Assembly (NCBI RefSeq): GCF_000987955.1
Contig: NZ_LAZU01000011.1
Location: forward strand, 1-40,173
DNA length: 40,173 bases
Source: Paenibacillus sp. DMB20
GTDB taxonomy: Bacteria; Bacillota; Bacilli; Paenibacillales; Paenibacillaceae
Reading direction: 5' to 3'
Part shown: positions 7,442 through 16,996 of the stretch, one piece after another
How positions within the stretch are numbered: the first letter of the stretch is position 1
Layout: every line of letters begins with the position of its first letter
The notes under the pieces: generated by a model
What the model was told of the DNA's origin: nothing
What the model saw: the letters and a program-made list of their open reading frames with translations, nothing else
Database searches by the model: none
Translations under genes and position numbers: made by a program

Positions 7442-8212
7442 ATGATTATCAACCACAATATTCCAGCATTGAACACACACCGCAACATGGGTCTGAACAC
7501 AAACGCTACAAGCAAAAACATGGAGAAACTGTCTTCCGGTCTTCGCATCAACCGTGCGGCTGACGATGCTGCAGGTCTCTCGATTTCCGAAAAAATGCGC
7601 GGTCAAATCCGCGGTCTTGAGCAAGCTCAACGTAACGTTCAAGACGGTATCTCTTTTGCTCAAACAGCTGAAGGAGCAATGAACGAAGTCAGTGCCATGC
7701 TGACTCGCATGAAAGAACTGGGCGTTCAACAAGAGAACGGAACATACAGCGTTGGCGATAAATCCAATATCAAAGCCGAACTTGGACAATTGGGCGCACA
7801 GATCGACAGCATTCTGTCCAACACGAAATTTAACGGAATCAACATTTCCGGCGGTTCCGTTTCGATTCAAGCAGACGATGCTTCTTTCAAAATTACAATC
7901 AACGGTATCAACTCCACAAACTTCAGAGGTCTGAAATCGGACGTAAAACTTTCTGCAACTACTGCTGCTATCGAAGCTGTTGCTAAGCAACGTGCTCAGT
8001 TGGGTGCCGTTCAAAACCGTCTGGAATACACTTCCAACAACCTGGGCACAACCGTTGAGAACCTGTCCGCTTCCGAATCCCGTATCCGTGATACTGATAT
8101 GGCGAAGGAAATGGTTAACCTGTCCAAAAACAATATCTTGCTGCAAGCTTCCCAATCGATGCTCGCGCAAGCGAACTCTGCGCCTCAAGGCGTACTGTCC
8201 CTACTTCGTTAA
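7442..8212 (+). CDS. hag: Flagellin (Hag)
   Basis: Flagellin is the filament subunit. The 256-residue protein starts MIINHNIPALNTHRNMGLNT and ends MLAQANSAPQGVLSLLR, both hallmarks. N-terminal D0/D1 (about 1-140, with LSSGLRINRAADDAAGLSIS) and C-terminal D1/D0 (about 175-256, with NRLEYTSNNLGTTVENLSAS) are intact. The central variable region is very short, so the filament lacks large D2/D3 domains. Ser/Thr residues in the centre (VSIQADDASFKITINGINST) are possible glycosylation sites, which fits the Maf/legionaminic acid cluster downstream. Codon use is biased as in highly expressed genes. It has a sigma-D promoter, CsrA control and its own terminator. Confidence 0.97.
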   Translation: MIINHNIPALNTHRNMGLNTNATSKNMEKLSSGLRINRAADDAAGLSISEKMRGQIRGLEQAQRNVQDGISFAQTAEGAMNEVSAMLTRMKELGVQQENGTYSVGDKSNIKAELGQLGAQIDSILSNTKFNGINISGGSVSIQADDASFKITINGINSTNFRGLKSDVKLSATTAAIEAVAKQRAQLGAVQNRLEYTSNNLGTTVENLSASESRIRDTDMAKEMVNLSKNNILLQASQSMLAQANSAPQGVLSLLR

Positions 8213-8238
8213 TTTTGGACAAAGTATACTCCTTCAAA

Positions 8239-8270
8239 AGATCCTGCTATTGGCAGGGTCTTTTTTTTTT
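8239..8270 (+). terminator. Intrinsic terminator of hag
   Basis: AGATCCTGC (8239-8247) pairs with GCAGGGTCT (8253-8261) around a 5-base loop, followed by an unbroken T run to 8270. It is a strong terminator for the abundant flagellin mRNA. Confidence 0.9.
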
Positions 8271-8279
8271 ATATTTTCG

Positions 8280-8306
8280 TAAATATCTGAAATATTTATC
8301 CGATAT
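8280..8306 (+). promoter_or_regulatory. Sigma-D promoter of flaG-fliD-fliS
   Basis: TAAA (8280-8283), a 15-bp spacer and TCCGATAT (8299-8306) match the sigma-D consensus at 11 of 12 positions. It lies 77 bp upstream of flaG, just after the hag terminator, so flaG-fliD-fliS-fliT probably forms a separate late operon. Confidence 0.8.
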
Positions 8307-8382
8307 ATAAGATAACAGCAGTAACAATCTGACTCTGATCGGACATACAACGTTTATTAATTCTTATGTGGAGGTTTATTAT

Positions 8383-8760
8383 ATGGATCCGATGATCTCA
8401 TCCAGCACAGGAAGTGTTCCGGCAATTTCGCAAACATCCGTTAACAAGCGCGATACTTCCTTGGAAACGGAAAAAAATCAGCTTACCACCCAAGCTGTTC
8501 CTGTAGCATCTGGCGCAGGAGGAAAACAACAGCAATCGATGGAGGAAGCCATCGAACAGCTACAAAAGGCTATCGATGCGATTCAAGGTCCGCAGAAAAC
8601 GCTTGAATTCTCGATTCATGAAAAGACCAATGCCGTTATGATTAAAGTTTTGAATAAAGAAACCGGTGATCTTATTCGGGAAGTGCCGCCTGAGAAGATC
8701 CTGGATCTGGCAGCCAAAATGATGGAAATTACAGGGGTCATTATCGACAAAAAGGTATAA
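8383..8760 (+). CDS. flaG: FlaG family flagellar protein
   Basis: FlaG-family proteins sit between hag and fliD in many bacteria and affect filament length; their exact biochemistry is unclear. The product has 125 residues. It has a low-complexity polar N terminus and a conserved C-terminal part, LEFSIHEKTNAVMIKVLNKE then TGDLIREVPPEKILDLAAKM, which is the family signature. ATG 8383 follows TGGAGG (8369-8373); the earlier in-frame GTG at 8368 overlaps that site. fliD begins 14 bp later. Confidence 0.9.
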   Translation: MDPMISSSTGSVPAISQTSVNKRDTSLETEKNQLTTQAVPVASGAGGKQQQSMEEAIEQLQKAIDAIQGPQKTLEFSIHEKTNAVMIKVLNKETGDLIREVPPEKILDLAAKMMEITGVIIDKKV

Positions 8761-8774
8761 GGAGATGAACAAAT

Positions 8775-10287
8775 ATGGTAAGCAGAATTAGCGGTCTAGC
8801 TTCTGGAATGGATATTGATGCAGAGGTTAAAAAAATTGATGACAGCGCAACGAAAGCCGCTTGATAAACTTAATCAGCAGAAACAATTGCTAGAGTGGAA
8901 GCGTGAGAGCTATCGTGAAGCCAGTACAAAACTGGTATCTTTCCTGCAGGACAAGCTGGGAAAGTTAAGTCTGAGTAGTGCCATTAGTGCCCAAAAGGCA
9001 AACATAACAGGCAATACGGAAGCTTTATCCGCCGTTGCCTCGTCAACGGCTAGCGGTGTTATGGAGATTACGGTTCAGAATCTCGCGACGGCTTCCCGTA
9101 TGGTGAGCACAAGTGATGTTAATAAAACCGATGACACCAATCTATTGAGTTTAGGAATTACTGCAGGAAAAGTGAAGATCGGTGGCGCCACTATTGAGGT
9201 GACTTCAACGGATACCATCAACTCATTTGTCCAAAAAATCAACGAGAGCAAGGAAGCCGGAGTCACCGCCATTTACGACGCAAAATCCGGCCTGTCTCTA
9301 ACAAGCAAGACTACAGGAGCTACTGAGATTAACTTAACAAATGAGGACGGATCTGCAGGCAGCGGAATAGCTAAACAAATAACGGATGCATTTAAATTAA
9401 CATCAGTGAAAGGTACGGATGCCGCTTTGACAGTTAATGGTCTTGCGATCACGAAACCGTCAAATTCCTTTGAACTTAACGGCGTATCGATCACGCTTAA
9501 GAACCCTACACCGACTGGGGGTGCCTCAACCCGGGTGGAGGTTACCAAAGATACCGATAAATTGGTGGAGAGCGTTCAAAGCTTTGTTGATGCATACAAT
9601 GATGTTTTGGGACTATTAAACGGCAAAGTAAATGAAGAGCGTTATAAGAAATATACGCCTCTTAGCACGGAAGAAAGAGCGGGGATGAGTGATGAGGAAG
9701 CAAAGCTCTGGACTTCAAAAGCCAAGAGCGGCATGCTGAAGAATGACAGCATTTTGGTGGAAACCATTTCCCAAATGCGTACGGCGATGTTACAGGGTGT
9801 AGACATCGGGAGAGTAGTCGATGGAGTGAACAAGCCGTTAATGCTCACCGAGCTTGGGATCACGACGGGCACCTACGATACCCGTGGCAAGCTTGTCCTG
9901 GATAAGGATAAACTTCGCACAGCTCTTGAGGCCGATCCTGAAATCATTAACAACTTTTTTGGGAAAAAAGATCCTGCCACTTTGTTATCCAATGAATATA
10001 CACAGCAGGACGGGGTATTTGCTAAATTAAAGAAAATATCAAATGTCAGCCTTCAGAAGATGGCGGAGACGGCAGGAACTTCGCGGGTCAGCAGCGATCT
10101 ATCCTCAACGTTTATATCGACAAGCTCCATGGGTGAGCAGTTAACGAGTCTCGAACGTCGGATCAAAGATATGACAAGTCGTATGAATAGAATCGAAACC
10201 AACTATTTCAAGAAGTTCAGTGCGATGGAAACAGCGATTAACCGCTTCAACAGTACGTCGTCGAGTCTTGCGGGCTTTATGAAATAA
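8775..10287 (+). CDS. fliD: FliD, flagellar filament cap (HAP2), frameshifted near the start
   Basis: FliD caps the filament tip and guides flagellin polymerisation. From ATG 8775 the protein begins MVSRISGLASGMDIDAEVKK, the canonical FliD N terminus. An A7 run (8829-8835) then throws it out of frame. Dropping one A gives EVKKLMTAQRKPLDKLNQQK and runs to the TAA at 10287, total about 503 residues. The N-terminal coiled coil, the ENLATASR-type repeat (ITVQNLATASRMVSTSDVNK), the central D2/D3 domains and the C-terminal coiled coil (LERRIKDMTSRMNRIETNYF) are all present. Without correction the first 18 residues needed for capping would be lost. An over-called A is most likely. Confidence 0.94.
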
Positions 10288-10302
10288 AGGAGGTTTTTAC
10301 CA

Positions 10303-10687
10303 TTGATTAACTCCCCCTATCAGAAATATCAGCAGATACAAGCTCAGACCGCATCGAAACCCAAACTTCTAATCATGCTTTATGATGGGGCTATCCGTTT
10401 TGTCCGTTCCGGAATCGAAGGAATAGAAGAACGGAATATTGAGAAAACGAATACGAATCTATGCAAAGCGCAGGCCATCATCCATGAGCTTATATCTTCA
10501 CTAAATTTCGATTATCCGATTTCAAACGATTTGGTGCGTATTTACGATTATATGGTTAGTTTACTTATTACGGCTAACGTAAAAAAAGAACGCGGCTCCT
10601 GCCAAAGAAGTGCTGGAGCATTTAAGCGAACTAAGGGAAGCTTGGATTGAAGCAAGCAAAATGCCGGGAGTCGGTGGTGCTGTATGA
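10303..10687 (+). CDS. fliS: FliS, flagellin export chaperone (frameshifted)
   Basis: FliS binds the C-terminal helix of flagellin in the cytosol and prevents early polymerisation. It starts at TTG 10303 behind AAAGGAGG and reads MINSPYQKYQQIQAQTASKP then KLLIMLYDGAIRFVRSGIEG, both typical. At an A7 run (10581-10587) the frame is lost. Removing one A restores VKKNAAPAKEVLEHLSELRE then AWIEASKMPGVGGAV and ends at TGA 10685-10687, giving about 127 residues. The restored stop overlaps the next gene's ATG (ATGA), typical of translational coupling, which supports the correction. Confidence 0.93.
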
Positions 10688-11028
10688 GCGCAGAAGAAGT
10701 AACCAAGCTTATTCAAGAACTGGAGACGCTGACAAGGCATTTGATCGACAACCTGTCCAATACCGATGAAGAAGGTTTTGAACAATTTACAAGCAAAAGG
10801 CAAGACATTGTTGAACAGATGGAAAAAAACCGTACTGCAATGAGCGAGAACCATAAGCAGCAAATAGGAGAAATTTTAAAGTGTGATCCATTCATTCTTG
10901 AACGGATGCAGGCTTTGAAAGATGAAGCCGGCAATTGGATGGAAAGAAGAACATCTATCCGCGTACAGCAGAATGCATACCTTCAACCTTACTCCCATGA
11001 CAGTTACTTTATAGATCACAGAAAATAG
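10684..11028 (+). CDS. FliT-like flagellar chaperone
   Basis: This 114-residue helical protein is encoded directly after fliS with an ATGA overlap. Its size, the predicted helices (VTKLIQELETLTRHLIDNLS; FEQFTSKRQDIVEQMEKNR) and position match FliT/YvzD-type chaperones, which bind the FliD C terminus in other bacteria. Sequence conservation in this family is low, so the assignment rests mainly on position. It ends the fliD operon; a terminator-like hairpin follows. Confidence 0.65.
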   Translation: MSAEEVTKLIQELETLTRHLIDNLSNTDEEGFEQFTSKRQDIVEQMEKNRTAMSENHKQQIGEILKCDPFILERMQALKDEAGNWMERRTSIRVQQNAYLQPYSHDSYFIDHRK

Positions 11029-11055
11029 GATAGCGGTTGTTTCGCAAGAAAAAAG

Positions 11056-11120
11056 ATGCATCGCTTGGTGATAGTTGGATCGTTACTTGATTCGATTATT
11101 GCTAAGAGGTGCATTTTTTT
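11056..11120 (+). terminator. Terminator after the fliT-like gene
   Basis: ATGCATCGCTT (11056-11066) pairs with AAGAGGTGCAT (11104-11114) with one mismatch and one G-U pair, followed by a T7 run (11114-11120). The loop is long (37 bases), so the strength is uncertain. Confidence 0.6.
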
Positions 11121-11224
11121 ATTAAGGACAGAGGGGGTTTTTTTTGAAGAAATGTTCACTCCCCTCTAGTAAAGACCGATATATTTATTAAAGAAACAAT
11201 TTACCTTGGATTGGTGGTATCTTC

Positions 11225-13032
11225 ATGTCTAACTTACTATATAATAGCAGTTTCCTAGAGAAAAGATTTCCGCATATCAAGATTAAGCTAGAAACTTTAG
11301 AAACGGAAAAACGGACCCAATTGGGTTTATGTGAGGAGCCGATTGAAAAGGACGTAGCGTGGCTTCAAGCGGTGGAAAACTCAATCAAAGATTGCAAAAT
11401 CGTTTTTGTTTATGGATTTGGAAGAGGACTCGGCATAGCGGATTTGCTTGATCAGTATCCGGATCGATGGTTTTTCGTATATGAGCCGAATGAAAGCCTT
11501 TTTTTACCAGACAATTTCAGAATATGATGTCAGCCTTATATTGGAACACCCCAATTTTTACTGGTTGTCTGTTGGAGAGTCGCAACTAGAGAAGCTGTTT
11601 TATATGGTATGCAGTTACATGCAGGATGAAATGGCTTTTGTGGCATTGAGACATTACTTGCAATACGACATGGAACTTTTAAGAGGAATTAAAAAGAAAT
11701 TTTTAGAATACAGAGATACATTTTTTGAAAATAAATTTACCGAAAATCGTTTTCGCGAGGATTGGACTCAAAATTTCTTGTACCATATTTCCGACACGCT
11801 TAACACCCCATCGATTGAGCAACTATTCTATGCTTTTGAAGATACTACCGCAGTTGTCGTGTCATCAGGTCCTTCCCTCAATGAAGATATTGAATATTTA
11901 AAGAAATTACAGCCGCACGTACTTATTATTGCAGCTGGCTCCAGTATACAGGCACTTATCAAGCAGGGGATTCGCCCACACCTAGCCGTTATTTTGGACG
12001 GACATCCGATTAATATGGACATTTTCTCCAATTCGGAAACCTTGAAATGTCCTTTGTTGTTTACGACCTCTTCTTATTATGGAGTGTCTGATTTAAAAAA
12101 AATCCGAGAAAATTCATAGCATCATGAAGAGTGACGCTGTATCTCAATACTTTTTACAGATAAATAGAGATAGCCTCTTTATTTATCCCACTGCAACCGT
12201 TGCTGGTACGGCTATCCAAGCGGCGGCTTGTATGGGAGCCAAGAGAATTATATTGGCTGGTCAGGATCTATCTTTTTCAAATCAAAAATTTTATACTGAC
12301 GGAATTACCCACTTTAACAATGAAAACCTAAATTCAACGATAAAAGCTGCCAATCAAGAAGTGCCGAATGTAAAGGGCGGCTATAATTTAACTGATATTA
12401 GTTTCCTCTCCATGAAAGAGAATATTGAAAAATTAATTACCCTGCTTCCCAAAATCGAATTTATAAACACCAGCCGCCATGGAGCGATCATTGAAGGAGC
12501 CCCCTTTAAGCCAATAGAAGAGATTTATGACCAGCTTGTATCCGGCAAAGTAGAACCTAATGCGGTCGCCGATTGGATTAACAATAACTATCGTGCGATG
12601 GACCATGATCGTGTGCGTTACGTTAAAGAAAAAATGGATTTAACGCTTGTGGATCTGTTAAAGGTTCGCACGGAGATTAAGGTAATACAAAAGCATCTGA
12701 GCAAGGTGCGTGAACTAAGCCGAACCAAACCTGTCAAAGCTCAAAAGGAATTGGAAGTCATTGAGCTGTTGTGGGGCCCTATAGCAAAAAGAGATTGGTT
12801 TGCGCCTCTGATAGAATCAATTATGCCTCTGCAAATTGCCAAGTTTGATCAGCTGCTGCCAAACATCATTACAGAACAAAATCTAATCCGTAAAACCGAC
12901 TTGATTTATGATCATCTGGGAGGGCTGCTTGTTGAAATTGATGAGCGCATCCCGCTGCTTCAAGAGATGTTTTTGGAAGCTATCAATCGAATAAACAGAA
13001 TTTGTGAATCGGATTTGGACGGAACATGTTAA
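11225..13032 (+). CDS. Maf (DUF115) motility accessory factor, flagellin glycosyltransferase (two frameshifts)
   Basis: Maf proteins transfer nonulosonic acids (pseudaminic or legionaminic acid) from CMP donors to Ser/Thr of flagellin in the cytosol before export. The central DUF115 domain is clear: VVSSGPSLNEDIEYLKKL, then IIAAGSSIQALIKQGIRPHL and AVILDGHP (about residues 210-260), and later AGQDLSF. Two breaks divide the gene. The first is at T7 11499-11505: without one T it reads PNESLFYQTISEYDVSLIL. The second is at A8 12096-12103: without one A it reads DLKKSEKIHSIMKSDAVSQ. The repaired protein has about 601 residues, normal for Maf. It lies between the flagellar genes and the CMP-legionaminate genes, pointing to that sugar as donor substrate. 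Confidence 0.88.
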
Positions 13033-13070
13033 GGTATTACATCAGAATGTCTTATATCCGGAGGTAAGTT

Positions 13071-14090
13071 ATGTTTACAGATAAAGTGGTATTGGTAACC
13101 GGTGGGACAGGCTCCATCGGCAGCGAGATTGTTCGAAAATTATTGGCGTTTAATCCCAAGGCTTTAAGAATATACAGCCGGGATGAAAGCAAACAGTTTA
13201 ATATGCAACAGGAGCTAAAAGAATTCGATAATGTCAGATATCTGATAGGGGATATTAGAGATAAACAAAGATTAAGCTATGCCATGGAGGGAGTGGATTA
13301 TATTTTCCATGCGGCGGCTCTGAAGCATGTTCCCTCTTGTGAGTATAACCCCATGGAAGCCGTCAAAACCAATGTGATCGGCGTACAGAACTTAATCGAG
13401 GCTGCTATTGAGAACAATGTTGAAAAGGTTATTTCAATTAGTACGGACAAGGTTGTAAACCCTACGAACACGATGGGGGCGACTAAACTTTTGTCCGAGC
13501 GGCTAATCTCTGCAGCCAGCTTATACAAAGGGAGTAAACGAACCATATTTTCCTGCGTACGGTTTGGCAATGTGATGGGTTCCAGGGGCTCGGTCATTCC
13601 GTTGTTCCGGGATCAGATCACCAAGGGGATGCCGGTCACGGTTACGCATAAAGACATGACCAGATTTATGATGTCCATTCCCCAGGCAGCCCAGCTGGTT
13701 ATTGACGCGGCTCATTATTCCCAAGGAGGGGAAGTGTTCGTGCTCAAAATGCCGATCCTCAAAATCACTGACCTTGCTCAGTGCATGATCGAATCCTATC
13801 AGGAGGCCTCAGGTAGAATGTACTCCGGAGAAGTGGTTGAGACAGGGATCCGCCCGGGAGAGAAGTTATACGAGGAGTTGATGACGCTCGAGGAGTCGGA
13901 AAGGGCACTGGAGAATGAAAGAATGTACATCATCCCCTCTTCTTTCATAACAAAAGAACCGCGGTATGAAGGATTCAAGAAAGCGCCGCGCCAAGAATAT
14001 TCATCGATGACGGCGACCCAGATATTTGCAAAGGATATCAGGGAACTAATCGAGAAAAACGGCTTGGGTTTCAACAGAGGCGTCATATGA
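13071..14090 (+). CDS. UDP-N-acetylglucosamine 4,6-dehydratase (first step of legionaminic acid route)
   Basis: This 339-residue extended short-chain dehydrogenase converts a nucleotide-linked GlcNAc to its 4-keto-6-deoxy form, the first step towards diacetylbacillosamine and legionaminic acid. The NAD-binding motif is TGGTGSIGSE (about residues 10-19), and the family motif is STDKVVNPTNTMGATK (about 124-139). The Met where most enzymes have Tyr (S-M-K instead of S-Y-K) is the pattern of WbpM/PglF-like retaining dehydratases. That favours the legionaminic/bacillosamine route over the PseB (pseudaminic) route. The gene stop overlaps the next start (ATGA). In other systems it is called legB, pglF or capD-like. 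Confidence 0.85.
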   Translation: MFTDKVVLVTGGTGSIGSEIVRKLLAFNPKALRIYSRDESKQFNMQQELKEFDNVRYLIGDIRDKQRLSYAMEGVDYIFHAAALKHVPSCEYNPMEAVKTNVIGVQNLIEAAIENNVEKVISISTDKVVNPTNTMGATKLLSERLISAASLYKGSKRTIFSCVRFGNVMGSRGSVIPLFRDQITKGMPVTVTHKDMTRFMMSIPQAAQLVIDAAHYSQGGEVFVLKMPILKITDLAQCMIESYQEASGRMYSGEVVETGIRPGEKLYEELMTLEESERALENERMYIIPSSFITKEPRYEGFKKAPRQEYSSMTATQIFAKDIRELIEKNGLGFNRGVI

Positions 14091-14794
14091 AAAAGCATCT
14101 CGAGTGTTTAGCGATTATCCCGGCCAGGGGCGGTTCCAAGGGGGTCCCCCGCAAGAATCTGCGATTGGTAAACGGAAAGCCGTTAATACAGTATACGATT
14201 GAAGCTGCTTTAGGCAGCTGCTGCATAGATGAAGCGGCGGTTTCCACGGATTGCCCCGAAATCGCGGCGGTATCGGCACAAGCCGGAGCGAACGTGCCGT
14301 TTATGCGGCCGGCCGCTCTGGCCGGGGACCATTCCACAACCATCGATGTATTAAAGCATGCCGTTGAATTTTATGAGCAGGAGCTCCATATCTATTTCGA
14401 ACATATTGTACTCCTGCAGCCGACCTCGCCGCTTCGAAATTCCAAGGATATCGAAAAAGCCTACGGCATATTTCTTCAGAATAACGCAGACTCGTTGCAA
14501 AGCGTGTCGCCTGCAGCTCAGCATCCTTATTTACTGAGGAAATTCGAGGATATGCAGTTGAAGCCTTATCAAGCGGTCGAGGACGAGAGATTAAGGCGTC
14601 AAGATCTGGAGGAGCTCTATGTTTTAAATGGGGCTATATATATCGTGAAAAAAGAAATCCTTATGAATGAAAACTCGCTGGTAGGACGTAAAAACTGCGG
14701 TTATATTATGCCCAGAAGCCGATCCATCGACATCGACGATGAACTGGATCTGGAAGTGGCGCAAGTTCTTTTGCAAAAAACGACGGATCTTTAA
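14087..14794 (+). CDS. CMP-legionaminate / acylneuraminate cytidylyltransferase
   Basis: This 235-residue enzyme activates the finished nonulosonic acid with CTP to give the CMP donor used by Maf. The signature IIPARGGSKGVPRKNLRLV (about residues 9-27) is the CTP-binding P-loop-like motif of NeuA/LegF/PseF. DIDDELDLEVAQ near the end carries the metal-binding acidic residues. It overlaps the dehydratase gene by four bases. The neighbours indicate LegF rather than a sialic acid NeuA; sequence alone does not separate them. Confidence 0.87.
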   Translation: MKKHLECLAIIPARGGSKGVPRKNLRLVNGKPLIQYTIEAALGSCCIDEAAVSTDCPEIAAVSAQAGANVPFMRPAALAGDHSTTIDVLKHAVEFYEQELHIYFEHIVLLQPTSPLRNSKDIEKAYGIFLQNNADSLQSVSPAAQHPYLLRKFEDMQLKPYQAVEDERLRRQDLEELYVLNGAIYIVKKEILMNENSLVGRKNCGYIMPRSRSIDIDDELDLEVAQVLLQKTTDL

Positions 14795-14819
14795 TTAGGA
14801 TTGGGAGGAGTGGTTAGCC

Positions 14820-15848
14820 ATGCGTAGAACACGAATTGGCGAAGGCGGGCATTCGGCTTACATCATCGCCGAAATCGGCGTCAACCACAATGGCTCGCTT
14901 CAACGGGCAAAGGAGTGCATTGATCAAGCCGCCGCTTGCGGGGCGGATGCCGTCAAATTTCAAACCTTTAAGAGTGAGAAGCTGGTAACAAAACAAGCGA
15001 GGAAAGCTGCTTATCAAACGGAGAATACACGTTCTTCCGAAAGCCAGCTTGAGATGCTGCGGCAATTGGAGCTGAGCTTTGGGGACTTTATTTCTCTCAA
15101 GGAATACTGCAAGGAAAAGAATATCGATTTTCTCTCCACGCCGTTTGATGAGGAAAGTGCCGATTTTTTGAACCGTATCGAGGTTGACGCCTTTAAAATC
15201 GGTTCTGGAGATATGAATAACCTGCCTTTCCTTGAAAAAATCGATCGGTATGGCAGACTGGTTATTTTGTCCACAGGAATGGCGGATCTCAAGGAAGTGG
15301 AGTTATCCCTTAGCGTATTTAAGGAGAGCAGCGTGGCTCTCCTTCATTGTACCTCGGACTATCCGGCTCCCTTGGAGGACGTAAATCTGCTTGCCATGAG
15401 AACGATGGCCGAGAAATTCGGTAAGGTCACGGGATATTCCGACCATACGGACGGCATAGAGATTTCTATAGCGGCTGCGGCATTAGGAGCAAAAATAATT
15501 GAGAAGCATTTTACCTTGGATCGTTCGCTGCCCGGGCCGGATCACAGGGCTTCCATAGAGCCTCAGGACTTCAAACGCATGGTTCAAGCCATCCGCAATG
15601 TTGAGTCAGCCCTCGGTGACGGGATAAAGAGGTGCATGCCATCGGAAGAGAGCACCAAACAGGTGGCCCGAAAAAGCATCGTCATGTCACGCAGCAAGAG
15701 GGTGGGGGAAATCCTGCAGGAGGGTGATCTGACCATAAAGCGTCCGGGAACGGGAATCGAGCCGAAATTTTATCGCGATTTATTAGGCAAGCAGTTATTG
15801 AATGACGTTCAAGAAGACCAATTGCTTCAATGGAGCGATCTCAAATGA
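14820..15848 (+). CDS. Legionaminate synthase (NeuB/LegI family)
   Basis: The enzyme condenses 2,4-diacetamido-2,4,6-trideoxymannose with phosphoenolpyruvate to form the nine-carbon acid. The 342-residue product has an N-terminal TIM barrel (AEIGVNHNGSLQRAKECIDQ; ADAVKFQTFKSEKLV; STPFDEESADF; GYSDHTDGIEISIAAAALGA; EKHFTLDRSLPGPDH) and a C-terminal antifreeze-like SAF domain (about 285-342, KSIVMSRSKRVGEILQEGDL). LHCTSDYPAPLEDVNL fits the NeuB/LegI side of the family better than PseI. It starts behind GGGAGGAG and overlaps the epimerase gene by ATGA. Confidence 0.88.
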   Translation: MRRTRIGEGGHSAYIIAEIGVNHNGSLQRAKECIDQAAACGADAVKFQTFKSEKLVTKQARKAAYQTENTRSSESQLEMLRQLELSFGDFISLKEYCKEKNIDFLSTPFDEESADFLNRIEVDAFKIGSGDMNNLPFLEKIDRYGRLVILSTGMADLKEVELSLSVFKESSVALLHCTSDYPAPLEDVNLLAMRTMAEKFGKVTGYSDHTDGIEISIAAAALGAKIIEKHFTLDRSLPGPDHRASIEPQDFKRMVQAIRNVESALGDGIKRCMPSEESTKQVARKSIVMSRSKRVGEILQEGDLTIKRPGTGIEPKFYRDLLGKQLLNDVQEDQLLQWSDLK

Positions 15849-16985
15849 AAAAAGTAATGGTCGTTACCGGAACAAGAGCCGATTATGGCATTTATTATCC
15901 TATATTGGAAGCTATCGAAAAGGACCCCGCTCTGGATTTGCACTTGTTAGTTACTGGAATGCACTTGTCTCCCCAGCATGGCTATACGTTGGATCAGGTG
16001 AAGAGGGATGGATTCAAAGTTTCCGCCCAAGTGCATTGCCTCCTTCAAGGCTCCACTCATTCGAATATGTCTCGGGGAATCGGTATGGCTGTCATGGGAA
16101 TGACGCAAGCCATCGAGGAACTGGAGCCAGACAGCGTAGTCGTCCTTGGAGACCGCGGGGAGATGCTCGCGGGAGCTATTGTTTCCTCTTATATGAATAT
16201 CCCGTTATTTCATTTGCATGGCGGTGAGGTTTCCGGAACCATAGACGAATCGGTCCGGCATGCCATCAGCAAGCTGGCCCATATACACCTTGCTGCTACG
16301 GAAGGAAGCAGGGAGCGACTGGTCAAGCTCGGGGAAAACCCATGGAGAATCCATGTGGTAGGTGCGCCAAGGTTGGAAACCATAACAAAAGCAACGTTCC
16401 CTGAATGGGAGAATGTCGCTCAAAAGTATGGATTACCCTCGTCCAAAGAATATATTCTGTTTGTGTACCATCCAGTCACAACCGAGGCGGAAGACCTTTT
16501 GATGCTTCGGAGGATGCTGGACGCTCTTTTGGACAGCAATAAAGAGATCGTCTGCGTTATGCCGAATTCGGATGCGGGAGCTGATGCAATCCTTGACGTA
16601 TATGGCTTTTATTCCTCTCATGAAAGAATGCATACGGTAACCAACTTTGACCAATTGGATTACCTGTCAGCGTTGAAAAACTGCACGGCTCTCGTTGGGA
16701 ATTCCTCCTCTGGGATCATTGAAGCTGCTTCCTTTCATATTCCGGTCATCAATATCGGAAACCGGCAAAATGGAAGGGAGCGCTCCGCCAATGTGGTGGA
16801 TATCCCGGCAAGCGAAGCGGCCTTATCCGCTGCACTGGGGGAAGTTCTTGATCCTTCATTCCAGAAAAAAAATGAAGACGGTCCATAATGTGTACTTTAA
16901 AGAAAATACAAGCAAAGCGATCATTGACATATTAAAGCGCACTTCGTATTCTCAAGAGCTTATTCAGAAAACCATTACCTATTAG
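15845..16985 (+). CDS. Hydrolysing UDP-sugar 2-epimerase (NeuC/LegG family), frameshifted at the C terminus
   Basis: LegG/NeuC enzymes invert C2 and release UDP, here converting UDP-diacetylbacillosamine to 2,4-diacetamido-2,4,6-trideoxymannose. The GT-B-like fold is recognisable from VTGTRADYGIYYPILEAI (residues 5-22), VVLGDRGEMLAGA, LHGGEVSGTIDESVRHAISK and GNSSSGIIEAA. At an A8 run (16865-16872) the frame ends early. Removing one A continues KKMKTVHNVYFKENTSKAII to TAG 16983-16985, total about 379 residues, the family norm. ATG 15845 (ATGA overlap) is preferred over the in-frame ATG at 15830. The truncation would lose only about 30 C-terminal residues. Confidence 0.88.
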
Positions 16986-16996
16986 GAGGGCGACCC

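Noticed and set aside
7424..8188. 254-codon antisense frame over hag
   Set aside because: Mirrors the codon bias of hag; the peptide has no family resemblance and hag is certain.
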